Assembly: GCA_963710615.1 (NCBI GenBank)
Contig: CAVQBF010000002.1
Location: 62,001-126,000, forward strand
Source of the DNA: GCA-2746605 sp963710615
GTDB lineage: Bacteria > Bacteroidota > Ignavibacteria > Ignavibacteriales > Melioribacteraceae
Length of the DNA stretch: 64,000 nt
Reading direction: 5' to 3'
Shown here: positions 8,531 through 17,976 of the stretch, one piece after another
Numbering within the stretch: the stretch's first letter is position 1
Layout: every line of letters starts with the position of its first letter
Made by a program: the position numbers and the translations under genes
Notes under the pieces: generated by a model
What the model was told of the DNA's origin: nothing
Database searches by the model: none
What the model saw: the letters and a program-made list of their open reading frames with translations, nothing else

Positions 8531-9400
8531 TTAAATCTCCTCTCCCTTAAATAGGGGAGTTATGCCATATTTTTCAATATCTTCTTGCATCTCTTCATCA
8601 CTCGGTCTTGAGTCAAAATTTGCTGCTGCTTGCAGCAGATGTTTTAGTAATTGAACATCTCCTACAGTATTTATAAAAATATTTGGATTCCCCAATGACC
8701 AATTTACAGCATTAGCTATACTTTGAGGGTCATCCAAGGGATCATACCAAACAGCATGTTTACTTTTCTTATCACCTAATGGACCTTTTGAGATTGTTTT
8801 AATAGTTTGAATTGCAACTTTATTTTCAACACAATATTTTTCCAGTTTTGCAAAATCTGAAGCATATTTTTCATCTTGCATCATTATAAAATTGTAAGGT
8901 AAAAGTACTGAATTAAATTTATACTGCTCTAAACTTTGCAAATGTCTTCGTGGCGCTGCGAGTCCATGTCCGGTTACTCCAACAAATCTAACTAAACCTT
9001 CTTCCTTTGCTTCAATAAATGCATCAATAGTTCCACCATCATTTTGAGCGGTTTCCCATTGATCTGGATTTACCAAATTATGCATTTGCCATAAATCTAC
9101 GTAATCGACCTTGAGCCTGTCTAAAGATTTGTACAACTCTTCTTTGGCTTCCAAATAAGTACGTTTTTCAGTTTTTGTAGCCAAGAAAAAAGTTTTACGG
9201 TGTTCTTTCATCCATGGTCCAATTCTTAGTTCTGAATCACCGTAGCTTGCTGCTGTATCAATATGATTAACTCCATATTCAAGTAATAAATCCAAAGTTT
9301 CGTTTGCTTCGTCTTGAGTTACAGACCAAAAAGCAGCTCCGCCAAAAATAGTTCTTGTGCTATTATGTTTGGTATTTCCAAATTCCATTAGAGGGATCAT
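8531..9400 (-). CDS. Aldo/keto reductase
   Basis: NAD(P)H-dependent oxidoreductase with a TIM-barrel fold. The catalytic tetrad is complete: Asp48 and Tyr53 in HIDTAASYGDSE, Lys76 in FLATKTEK and His107 in LWQMHNL. The length of 289 fits the family. The substrate cannot be predicted. Some families of similar length use sugars, others small aldehydes. The gene is last of a run of four minus-strand genes and starts 26 bases after the AmrS-type gene, so it probably shares a message with it. Confidence 0.9.
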   Translation of the reverse strand: MIPLMEFGNTKHNSTRTIFGGAAFWSVTQDEANETLDLLLEYGVNHIDTAASYGDSELRIGPWMKEHRKTFFLATKTEKRTYLEAKEELYKSLDRLKVDYVDLWQMHNLVNPDQWETAQNDGGTIDAFIEAKEEGLVRFVGVTGHGLAAPRRHLQSLEQYKFNSVLLPYNFIMMQDEKYASDFAKLEKYCVENKVAIQTIKTISKGPLGDKKSKHAVWYDPLDDPQSIANAVNWSLGNPNIFINTVGDVQLLKHLLQAAANFDSRPSDEEMQEDIEKYGITPLFKGEEI

Positions 9401-9426
9401 ATTCTACCTAAGTAATTTATAATTAA

Positions 9427-10443
9427 TTATGAGTATACTCCGGAAATCTTCTCATCGCAATTTTTACATTTGTCATCATTCATTTTAATATCTAAAACTG
9501 AATGCCAATCCCTAATAATTACTGGTTCTTTGCAGTTCGGGCAATAGGTGGTTTGTCCTTCAATACTATGAACATTACCGACGTAACAATAATTTAGACC
9601 TTCAGCAATGGCAATATCTCTTGCCATATCTAAAGTAGAGGATGGGGTTCTTTGCTTATCTCTCATTTTAAAATCGGGATGGAATGCTGTGAAGTGAAGA
9701 GGAACGTTTTCGCCTAAATTTGCTGATATCCAATTACATAATTGCTTGATCTCATCTTGTGAATCATTCTCCCCTGGAATAAGAAGAGTTGTTATTTCTA
9801 ACCAAACCTCAGTTTCATTTTTAATCCAGAGCAGTGTATCCAGCACATCATTTAAATGTGAAAAAGTAAGCTTATGATAAAATGTTTCAGTAAAAGCTTT
9901 CAGATCAATATTGGCTGCATCAATATATTTGTAAACATCCTTACGAGCTTCTTTATCAATATATCCAGCGGTAACCATAACATTCTTTATATTTTTTTCT
10001 CGGGCTAATTTAGAAATATCAATTACATATTCCCCGAAAATTGTAGGATCATTGTATGTATATGCAATGGAAGGAGTTTTATATTTTTTAGCAAGTTGAA
10101 TTACCTGCTCGGGTGAAGCATATAAAGAATTAATTTCATCAATTTTAGATTTACTTGTTGTCCAGTTTTGACAGAACTTACAGCCTAAATTACAACCAGC
10201 GGTTCCGAAGCTTAGAACATCTGTTCCAGGAAGAAAGTGCGAGAGGGGTTTTTTTTCAATTGGGTCAACTGCAAATCCGGTAGGTCTACCGTATCCAATA
10301 GAGTAAAGTTTGTTATCTATGTTTTCACGTATGTAGCAAAAACCTTTTTGCCCATTACCAATCGTACAGTATCTGGGACAAAGTGTACATAGAATTTTAC
10401 CATTGGATTGAGGTTCCCACCATTTAGCTTCTTTAAATTTCAT
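9427..10443 (-). CDS. amrS: AmrS-type radical SAM enzyme (AmmeMemoRadiSam)
   Basis: Radical SAM protein of the PFL-activase-like branch known as the AmmeMemoRadiSam radical SAM component. The cluster-binding motif CNLGCKFC gives Cys84, Cys88 and Cys91. Before it lies the characteristic N-terminal Cys set (CTLCPRYC at 19-26 and GFCYIREN with Cys36), and the C-terminus has two zinc-ribbon-like CxxC pairs (CPNC and CKNC). The family is usually found with AMMECR1 and Memo homologues. Neither is in this window. The biochemical role of the system is not settled. The length of 338 is normal. It is transcribed after pyk (45-base gap) and before an aldo/keto reductase. Confidence 0.85.
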   Translation of the reverse strand: MKFKEAKWWEPQSNGKILCTLCPRYCTIGNGQKGFCYIRENIDNKLYSIGYGRPTGFAVDPIEKKPLSHFLPGTDVLSFGTAGCNLGCKFCQNWTTSKSKIDEINSLYASPEQVIQLAKKYKTPSIAYTYNDPTIFGEYVIDISKLAREKNIKNVMVTAGYIDKEARKDVYKYIDAANIDLKAFTETFYHKLTFSHLNDVLDTLLWIKNETEVWLEITTLLIPGENDSQDEIKQLCNWISANLGENVPLHFTAFHPDFKMRDKQRTPSSTLDMARDIAIAEGLNYCYVGNVHSIEGQTTYCPNCKEPVIIRDWHSVLDIKMNDDKCKNCDEKISGVYS

Positions 10444-10488
10444 TGACTTATCATTTTAACAAATAGTAAGGCAAAACAATTCTACTAT

Positions 10489-11916
10489 TTATACAACTAA
10501 AAATCGAACCCAATTTTTTCGATCAGTTTCATCAATTGGAGCACCAGCAGTAAAAACCACAACATCTCCCGTCGAAATTATTTTATCTTCTTTAAGTATT
10601 TCTGTTGCACGTTTAATATAAAATTCTTCATCCATTATATCCTTAAGAAAATATGGCTTAATTCCCTTATGAAGATTTAAATGATTGAGTGTATCAAATG
10701 AGTCGGAGAAAGCAAAAATATGTGCATCTGGATTGTACTTTGACAGTATGTTTGCCTTCCGGCCTTGATGTGTGAAAACCACAAGAGCTTTAGCATTTAC
10801 TTGATTTGAAATTTGAACAAATGCCTTTCCAGTTGAATCAAAAATATTATCTGCTTGGTTAGAAGGATGTTCAAATATCACCTCTGCCTTAAACTGAGTT
10901 TGTGATTCAGTTGAAAGAAGGATACTTCTCATGGTGTTAATTGTACTTATTGGATATTTGCCTACCGCAGTCTCACCGCTTAGCATTACCACATCAGTTC
11001 CATCGAGTACTGCATTTGCAACATCAGAAGCTTCTGCTCTTGTCGGTATTGGATTGTTTATCATTGATTCCAGCATTTGGGTTGCAGTAATAACTAATTT
11101 ACCAACTGAGTTACATCTTCTAATAATATTTTTCTGAACAATTGGAACTACCTGGGGAGCCAGCTCTACACCAAGATCACCTCTTGCGACCATTATCCCA
11201 TCGGCTGCTTCCAGTATCTTCTCAAAATTTTCTACAGCTTCCGGTTTTTCAATTTTTGCAATAATTGGTTTATCATAACCTTTACTCTTCATCCAATCTC
11301 TTAAATTATAAATATCTTCAGCATATCTTACAAAAGAAAGGGCTACATAATCTACTCGATGTTTAAAGGCTAAGTTCATATTTTTTTTATCTTCATCAGT
11401 GAAGGCAGGTGTACTCAACTTCATACCTGGAAAATTCATCCCCTTTTTAGGTTTTAGTACTCCGCCATCAATAATTTTACATATTACGGACCTTTCTTTT
11501 TTTTCAATTATTTCAAGTTTAATTAATCCGTCGTCAATAAGAATTTGATTTGAAATTTTAGAATCATTTATTAGTTGGTCATATGAACATGAAATTATTT
11601 TTTCATTGCCTATTACTTTATCAATCGTTATTTCAATATTATTCCCGGATTCAATTTCATATTCATTCTGTTCTAATTTTCCAACTCTTATTTTAGGTCC
11701 CTGTAAATCTTGAAGAATAGGAATTGGCATTTTGCTCGTTTCACAGACCTCATGGATTATATTAAAAAGATTTACGAAATAATCTTCATCACCATGTGAG
11801 AAATTTAATCTGAAAGCATTAACACCAGCATTAATAAGCTTAATAAGCATTTCTTTATTGTCTGTAGCCGGCCCAATAGTTGCTAATATTTTTGTTTTAA
11901 CGAATCTACTGTTCAA
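10489..11916 (-). CDS. pyk: Pyruvate kinase
   Basis: Converts phosphoenolpyruvate and ADP to pyruvate and ATP, the last step of glycolysis. The N-terminal KILATIGPATDN and FRLNFSHG segments, the active-site region KIEKPEAV, and MVARGDLGVEL followed by ITATQMLESM are all conserved. The C-terminal regulatory domain is present (total 475). The start overlaps the stop of the Lon-like gene by 4 bases, which is translational coupling. The product feeds the PDH complex encoded at 21.3 kb. Confidence 0.97.
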   Translation of the reverse strand: MNSRFVKTKILATIGPATDNKEMLIKLINAGVNAFRLNFSHGDEDYFVNLFNIIHEVCETSKMPIPILQDLQGPKIRVGKLEQNEYEIESGNNIEITIDKVIGNEKIISCSYDQLINDSKISNQILIDDGLIKLEIIEKKERSVICKIIDGGVLKPKKGMNFPGMKLSTPAFTDEDKKNMNLAFKHRVDYVALSFVRYAEDIYNLRDWMKSKGYDKPIIAKIEKPEAVENFEKILEAADGIMVARGDLGVELAPQVVPIVQKNIIRRCNSVGKLVITATQMLESMINNPIPTRAEASDVANAVLDGTDVVMLSGETAVGKYPISTINTMRSILLSTESQTQFKAEVIFEHPSNQADNIFDSTGKAFVQISNQVNAKALVVFTHQGRKANILSKYNPDAHIFAFSDSFDTLNHLNLHKGIKPYFLKDIMDEEFYIKRATEILKEDKIISTGDVVVFTAGAPIDETDRKNWVRFLVV

Positions 11917-14393
11917 TTTTTGCCCTTCACTTTTATAGGTTTCTTTAGGTTTGTTTCCTTTTGCTCGATGTTAGCCGGATGAGGTTTTAATCTCAATTTC
12001 ATTTCTCTAAGATGCTTTTCAACTTCACCATAAACTGTGTGCGGTTGATATCTGCAATTCTTTTGAAGTCTTCCAGCTTTAACTCCAGTTAATAATTCAA
12101 TAGCTTCATCTACGGTTTTAATTGGATATATGCTGAATAATTTTTGTTTAACTGCATCGATGACATCGTCTTTTAACATTAGGTCTTTTACATTTTGTAT
12201 GGGAATAATAACACCTTGTTTTTTATCAAGTCCTCTTTCTTTACAAAGATCAAAAAATCCTTCTATTTTTTCGTTCACTCCGCCTATTGGTTGAATATCA
12301 CCCTTTTGATTAACTGAACCGGTAATTGCAAATGATTGTTTTATTGGGACTTCTGATATAGCTGAAAGTAATGCGCAGATTTCAGTGACTGATGCACTAT
12401 CTCCGTCAATTTTTCCGTACCCTTGTTCAAAAACTAAGCTTGCAGTAAATGAAAGGGGAAAACGTTTACCAAATTTTTCTCTGAAATAACCTGTAATAAT
12501 TAACATCCCTTTATTGTGGGTGTTACCGCTAAGTCCTGCTTCTCTTTCAACATTTATTATGCTGCCATTTCCTAATCCAACCGAAGCTGTAATTCTTGCC
12601 GGTTTACCAAAAGAATAATAATCCCCTCCGTATACTGCTAGACCGTTAATCTGTCCAACTCTCGATCCTTCTGTGTCCAATAAATAAGTATTGTTGGAGA
12701 ACATTTCTTTAAGTTTAATATCGTATAAACTGTGTCTTTCAAAAGCAGAATCATAGGATTTAATAATATGATCTTTAGTTACAAGCTTATCCCCGACATC
12801 TTTTGCCCAAAAGTTGGCTTCTCTTGCAAGGTCAGCAATATATGCAAATCTTGTGGTTAACTTATTTTTGTCACCTGCATATCTTGATCCAAATTCAACT
12901 ATTTTACCAATAGCAGATTTATCAAACTCTAAAAGTTTTTCTTGAGAAACTAATTTTTTAACAACTTTAGCATACTCGATTAATGCATCTTCAGTTCGAT
13001 CCATTTCATAATCGAATTCAGACTTTATTTTAAATATTTTACCAAAGTCATCTTCATACTCGGTTAAAAGTGAATAAGAATAATTATTTCCTATTAGAAT
13101 TACTTTACAGTTTATTTCTATTGGCTCTGGTTTTAATGTACTTGAACTTACTTGATATAAACTGGAGAAATCTTGAATTTCCAATTTACCATATTGTAAA
13201 ACTCTCTTTAAAGTTTTCCAAACTCCAGGCTCTGAAATAGCATCCATAGCATTAATTACTATAAAACCGTTGTTTGCCCTTAATATCGATCCAGCTTTTA
13301 TCTTAGTAAAATCTGAATACCAAACTCCAGAACCGTCATTGACTTTTTCAATTGCGCCGAATAAATTTGTAAAAGTTGGGGATGTTTCAATAATTACAGG
13401 TACTTCTTTTATATTAGAATTGTCTAAAAGCAGGTTAACGTCATACTTTTTTAGGAATTGTTCCGAATCTTCCTCTTGACTTGAACCAGCTTTGAATGTA
13501 TCTAAATTCTCTAAAATATTCTCTGTTATTTTATCAAGGTATTTTCTTACTTTTTTTGATTTATATTTGTTTTTGAGCTCTTCAAATGAGGCGGACATTA
13601 AGTTCTGAACTGCTTTTATCTCTAAATCACTCAGTTTAGCTTGATACTTTTGATTTAATTTTAGGCTTTCCTTAAACACTGAATATAATTCATCTTGGTG
13701 CTCAGTATATCTTTTTACAAGAGTGTCTGCCTGCTTTCGAGTAATTTTTTTTGCACTCACATATTCTTCTATCTGCTGAATATATACTGGTTTATTATCG
13801 ATAACCGCAAAAATTTCCGGGCGTGTAACTTCCTCTGTTTTTAATTGACCTAATGTTAAATTGTGTTTTTTTAGTTTTTTTTCAAAATCACTCATTAATG
13901 CTTGCTGAAGACTACCAAGTTCGGAAACAAGTTTTTTCCTTTGCGAGAGAAAGGGTTCTTTTTCTAAAATTTGCGGAATATTTTCTTGAAGAAACTTTAT
14001 TGATTCTTTAAGGTCTGCTTTAAATTTTTTGCCATCACCTGCAGCAAACACTAAAAGAGATGGATGATCGGCATCTCTGAAATTATTAACATAAACATAA
14101 TCATTTAGTTTAACTTTCTTTTTAGGTAGAAATTCTTTGAGTAGTTTCTTGACAGAAGTCTGTTTTCCGGTTCCAGAAAGTCCGGTTATAAAAATATTAT
14201 ATCCGGGACTATCAATATCAATGCCTATTTTTAGTGCTTTAATTGCTCTGTGCTGACCTACAATTCCTTCAATTGGAGTTAAAGTATCTGTGGTGTCAAA
14301 TTCAAAACAATTTGTGTCGCAAGTCCATTTCAGTTTGGAAGGTGCAAGAGCTTGATGTTTTCTGGCTTTGATGAATGGAGTTTTTTTGACCAT
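11913..14393 (-). CDS. Lon-like ATP-dependent protease (AAA_32 type)
   Basis: Soluble ATP-dependent serine protease of family S16, of the LonB/AAA_32 architecture rather than classical LonA. Walker A (GLSGTGKQTS) is at 71-80. A long helical insertion follows (about 140-320), then the rest of the AAA module. The protease domain has the Ser-Lys dyad, Ser666 in GDSASVTE and Lys709 in GVNEKIEG, with the same 43-residue spacing as in E. coli Lon. The length of 826 fits, and there is a basic tail. It heads the lon-like/pyk/amrS/AKR run and overlaps pyk by 4 bases. The role is presumably protein quality control, but substrates are unknown. Confidence 0.9.
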   Translation of the reverse strand: MVKKTPFIKARKHQALAPSKLKWTCDTNCFEFDTTDTLTPIEGIVGQHRAIKALKIGIDIDSPGYNIFITGLSGTGKQTSVKKLLKEFLPKKKVKLNDYVYVNNFRDADHPSLLVFAAGDGKKFKADLKESIKFLQENIPQILEKEPFLSQRKKLVSELGSLQQALMSDFEKKLKKHNLTLGQLKTEEVTRPEIFAVIDNKPVYIQQIEEYVSAKKITRKQADTLVKRYTEHQDELYSVFKESLKLNQKYQAKLSDLEIKAVQNLMSASFEELKNKYKSKKVRKYLDKITENILENLDTFKAGSSQEEDSEQFLKKYDVNLLLDNSNIKEVPVIIETSPTFTNLFGAIEKVNDGSGVWYSDFTKIKAGSILRANNGFIVINAMDAISEPGVWKTLKRVLQYGKLEIQDFSSLYQVSSSTLKPEPIEINCKVILIGNNYSYSLLTEYEDDFGKIFKIKSEFDYEMDRTEDALIEYAKVVKKLVSQEKLLEFDKSAIGKIVEFGSRYAGDKNKLTTRFAYIADLAREANFWAKDVGDKLVTKDHIIKSYDSAFERHSLYDIKLKEMFSNNTYLLDTEGSRVGQINGLAVYGGDYYSFGKPARITASVGLGNGSIINVEREAGLSGNTHNKGMLIITGYFREKFGKRFPLSFTASLVFEQGYGKIDGDSASVTEICALLSAISEVPIKQSFAITGSVNQKGDIQPIGGVNEKIEGFFDLCKERGLDKKQGVIIPIQNVKDLMLKDDVIDAVKQKLFSIYPIKTVDEAIELLTGVKAGRLQKNCRYQPHTVYGEVEKHLREMKLRLKPHPANIEQKETNLKKPIKVKGKN

Positions 14394-14466
14394 AAGAACA
14401 TTTCCAAATATTTTTTTTCAAAATATAACCATTTCTTTGTTTCAATTAATACTAAATTTGACATGT

Positions 14467-14496
14467 TGGATTTAATTTTATATGTAAACTATATTT
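14467..14496 (+). promoter_or_regulatory. Possible sigma-70-like promoter for mfd
   Basis: TTGGAT (14467-14472), an 18-base spacer and TATATT (14491-14496) lie 59 bases before the mfd start, in a 161-base divergent region shared with the Lon-like gene. The hexamers are imperfect and the whole region is AT-rich, so this is only suggestive. Confidence 0.35.
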
Positions 14497-14554
14497 ATTA
14501 CAGGTTAATTCCACCTCAATAGAGTTGGGTTTAGGGTGAACTATTTTAAAAATT

Positions 14555-17500
14555 ATGGAAAAAGACTTTTTATCAGTTATAGCAAAAACGGTTGCATTCA
14601 GTGAACTAAAAGAAAATTATTTGAATAATGAAAGCAATACTTTTTATTCTTCGGTATTGCATGGTTCCTCAAAAACAATTTTTATTTCTGCACTTACAAA
14701 TTCTAAAGATCAGATTCTACTGTTGCTTCCCGATAGAAATACTGTAAATGAATTTAATGTAGAACTTTCTATTCTTGGTTTGGAAGACAAGCTTGTAGCA
14801 ATTGATAGCATTGATATCGATTCTATTCAGGAAAGACTAACTACTATTAAAAATAAAGAGAAGTCAATAATAATTTCCACTTACAAACTTCTTAAAGTAA
14901 AACTTCCTGCAAAAACCGAGATTGATAAATATACCACGAAACTTGATGTTGGCAGTGATATAACATATGATGAATTGATTGAATATATGACCGAACTAAA
15001 TTATGAGAGTGAAAAATTTGTTGTAGATCAAGGTTACTTTGCAGTCCGAGGATCGATAATTGATTTTTGGTCATATAGTGAAGAACACCCATGCAGACTT
15101 GAATTTGACGGAGATTTTTTAGAATCAATTAGGTATTTCGATCCAGAAAATCAACGATCATCTGGAAGAATTGATTCTGTGACACTTGCTTCATCAATTC
15201 ATAAATCTGATGCAGACTATACCTCTGATATTTTTGATTACTTGGAAAACCCAACTGTTATTGCTTCTTCTTATGAATTAATAAAATTAAGTAAAGAGAT
15301 CTCTGCAGATGTTTTAGAGGAGTTGGAAGAAGAAAATGATCTTGATGAAGAATTAAAATCAGAATTAAAAAGTAATAGTGAATCTGAAGAGGTAATTTTT
15401 GAAAAAGTCATTGAATACAACGAGGAGATTAACTTAGATAATCTTTTCAGTAAAAATGCAAATTGGTTTATTGAGGATTCATTAGGAATCAATGAAAATA
15501 AGTTTATTGTAGATATTTTATCTGCTCCAGTAATTAATTCAAATTTTAATCTTTTGTTTAATACCCTTCAGAATTATGCAGAAAAAAATGTCAAGATATT
15601 CATCACCGCAGAAAATGAAATTCAAGCGAGAAGATTATTTGATCTGCTAGCAAGTTTTAATGAAGAACTTAATGAACTGCTTGAAGAAGGAAAGGTTAAG
15701 ATTAAAGTACTGGCTATTAAGCAGGGCTTTTACTTAAAGACTGAGAAAATATTAGTACTTACAGACTATGAAACTTTTAATAAACCATACCGTACTAAAA
15801 TTTCTAAAAGACAAAAAATTAAAAAATCACGAGTAAAAGAATTTGCATCTCTTAAAATCGGTGATTTTATAGTTCATGAAAATTTTGGAATAGGTAAATA
15901 TTCCGGATTAGAAACAATAAAAATAGGTATGGTTGAGCAAGAAACGATAAAGATTCTCTATGCAGAAGGCGGAATTGTTTATCTAAATATGAATTATTTA
16001 TCGTTAATAAAAAAATACTCCTCCGGTGATAAAGCCCCGCCAAAACTGACTACTTTAGGCAGTAATGAATGGCGTTCAGCAAAGAAAAAAGTTAAATCCA
16101 AAATAAAAGAAGCTGCCCGCGATTTAATTAAACTTTACGCGCAAAGAAAAGCTACAAATGGATTTAAATTTAGTAACGATACTGTATGGCAAAAAGAATT
16201 AGAAGCTTCATTTTTATATGAACCAACTCCCGATCAAGCAAAAGTTACGGAAGATGTAAAAGATGATATGGAACAAGAACATCCAATGGATAGACTCGTC
16301 TGTGGAGATGTTGGGTTTGGTAAAACTGAAGTAGCTGTAAGAGCAGCATTCAAAGCAGTAAATGATGGGAAACAAGTGGGGATTCTTGTTCCGACAACTA
16401 TTTTAGCTGAGCAGCATTTTAATACATTTAAAGAACGGCTTTCGCAATTCCCGGTTAAAATAGCAGTGCTTTCCCGTTTTGCAACTAAAGCAAATCAGAA
16501 TATTACTGTTAAAGAATTAGCAGAAGGGAAAATTGATGTAGTTATTGGTACACATCGATTACTTTCTAAAGATATTAAATTTAAAGATCTTGGTTTATTA
16601 GTTATTGATGAAGAACATCGCTTTGGTGTAATGGCCAAGGAAAAGTTAAGACAGATTAGGGTCAATGTTGATACCCTTACACTTACGGCAACTCCAATTC
16701 CCAGAACACTTAATCTTTCTTTACTTGGAGCGCGTGACTTATCGATGATTGCAACGCCTCCGCCAAACAGACAGCCAATCTATACCAAAGTTGATACTTT
16801 CGATATTATTAAAATTCGGCAATGGATTCTGGAGGAGATAAAACGTAAGGGACAAATTTATTTTGTTCATGATAGAGTTCAATCGATTGACAAAATATCT
16901 GATTATTTGAAGAGACATATTCCGCAAGTTAGAATATTGGTTGCTCACGGTCAAATGAAACCGACACAACTTGAAAAAGTAATTTACAGCTTTATGAACA
17001 AAGAAGCCGATGTTCTTATTTCAACTAAAATAATAGAGTCGGGAATTGATATCCCTAATGTTAATACAATAATTATTAATCGTGCAGATAGATTTGGACT
17101 TGCTGAATTACATCAATTAAGAGGAAGAGTTGGAAGATCAGACAGACAAGCCTATAGTTATTTTCTGGTACCTTCACTTAATACCATTACAAAAAAAGCT
17201 GTAAGAAGATTGCAGGCAATTGAGGAATCAACCGAGTTAGGTGGAGGATTTAATTTAGCAATGCGTGATCTTGAAATTAGAGGTGCCGGGAATTTATTAG
17301 GTACTGAGCAATCTGGATCTATTGATACGGTTGGATTTGAAATGTATGTTAAGCTATTGGATGAAGCTGTTGAGGAATTAAAAGTTGATGAATTTAAAGA
17401 TGTTTTTAAAGAATTACCCAAACACGCTCAGCGCACTGATCCAACTATCGATACATATTTTGAAGTTGGAATTCCCAAATCATTTATGCCTGATCAATCT

Positions 17501-17917
17501 GATAGACTTAGTTTTTATCAGGCACTCTTTTCAATGATTAAATTAGACGAACTTGATGATATTAAGGATGAGCTAATTGATAAGTTTGGTAAATTGCCGG
17601 TAATTATAAACCGACTAATTCAAATTGCTGTTTTACGATTTTATGCTTCATTTGCTCAGTTTGAAAGAATAGTTATTACTAGGAACAAGATTATACTAAT
17701 TCTTCCCAAAGGTGATAATGAAGAATTTTACCAGAATTATTTTAGTAAGCTAATGGAACTAATTGTTTCTGAATATGCTGATACGATCAAATTTGTACAA
17801 AATAAAGATGTGATGAAGCTGGAATCCAAGAATGATTATGACTCAGTTGAAGAAGTTTTATTAATAGTTACTAATTTTATTAAAAAGCTTCTTTTGGTTT
17901 ATAATATAGATGTCTAA
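14555..17917 (+). CDS. mfd: Transcription-repair coupling factor
   Basis: ATP-driven translocase that removes RNA polymerase stalled at DNA damage and recruits the UvrABC repair enzymes. The domain order is visible: an N-terminal UvrB-homology region, an acidic linker near 260-290, the RNA-polymerase-interacting CarD-like domain beginning near 432 (KIGDFIVHENFGIGKYSG), then superfamily-2 helicase motifs with Walker A GDVGFGKTE near 583 and DEEHRFG near 683, the RecG-like TRG motif region (LRGRVGRSDRQAYSYF) and the C-terminal D7 domain. The length of 1120 is slightly short of the usual 1150. The start is at the first ATG. It lies 60 bases before a PP2C phosphatase gene on the same strand. Confidence 0.96.
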   Translation: MEKDFLSVIAKTVAFSELKENYLNNESNTFYSSVLHGSSKTIFISALTNSKDQILLLLPDRNTVNEFNVELSILGLEDKLVAIDSIDIDSIQERLTTIKNKEKSIIISTYKLLKVKLPAKTEIDKYTTKLDVGSDITYDELIEYMTELNYESEKFVVDQGYFAVRGSIIDFWSYSEEHPCRLEFDGDFLESIRYFDPENQRSSGRIDSVTLASSIHKSDADYTSDIFDYLENPTVIASSYELIKLSKEISADVLEELEEENDLDEELKSELKSNSESEEVIFEKVIEYNEEINLDNLFSKNANWFIEDSLGINENKFIVDILSAPVINSNFNLLFNTLQNYAEKNVKIFITAENEIQARRLFDLLASFNEELNELLEEGKVKIKVLAIKQGFYLKTEKILVLTDYETFNKPYRTKISKRQKIKKSRVKEFASLKIGDFIVHENFGIGKYSGLETIKIGMVEQETIKILYAEGGIVYLNMNYLSLIKKYSSGDKAPPKLTTLGSNEWRSAKKKVKSKIKEAARDLIKLYAQRKATNGFKFSNDTVWQKELEASFLYEPTPDQAKVTEDVKDDMEQEHPMDRLVCGDVGFGKTEVAVRAAFKAVNDGKQVGILVPTTILAEQHFNTFKERLSQFPVKIAVLSRFATKANQNITVKELAEGKIDVVIGTHRLLSKDIKFKDLGLLVIDEEHRFGVMAKEKLRQIRVNVDTLTLTATPIPRTLNLSLLGARDLSMIATPPPNRQPIYTKVDTFDIIKIRQWILEEIKRKGQIYFVHDRVQSIDKISDYLKRHIPQVRILVAHGQMKPTQLEKVIYSFMNKEADVLISTKIIESGIDIPNVNTIIINRADRFGLAELHQLRGRVGRSDRQAYSYFLVPSLNTITKKAVRRLQAIEESTELGGGFNLAMRDLEIRGAGNLLGTEQSGSIDTVGFEMYVKLLDEAVEELKVDEFKDVFKELPKHAQRTDPTIDTYFEVGIPKSFMPDQSDRLSFYQALFSMIKLDELDDIKDELIDKFGKLPVIINRLIQIAVLRFYASFAQFERIVITRNKIILILPKGDNEEFYQNYFSKLMELIVSEYADTIKFVQNKDVMKLESKNDYDSVEEVLLIVTNFIKKLLLVYNIDV

Positions 17918-17976
17918 TTTTATGAAACTAATATTGGTAGAGTTCGTCTTAATATTTAGATAATCTGACTAATAAA

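Noticed and set aside
8550..8570. CTCCCC...GGGGAG-type hairpin at the end of the aldo/keto reductase gene
   Set aside because: It lies within the coding sequence just before the stop and has no T tract, so it is not a credible terminator.
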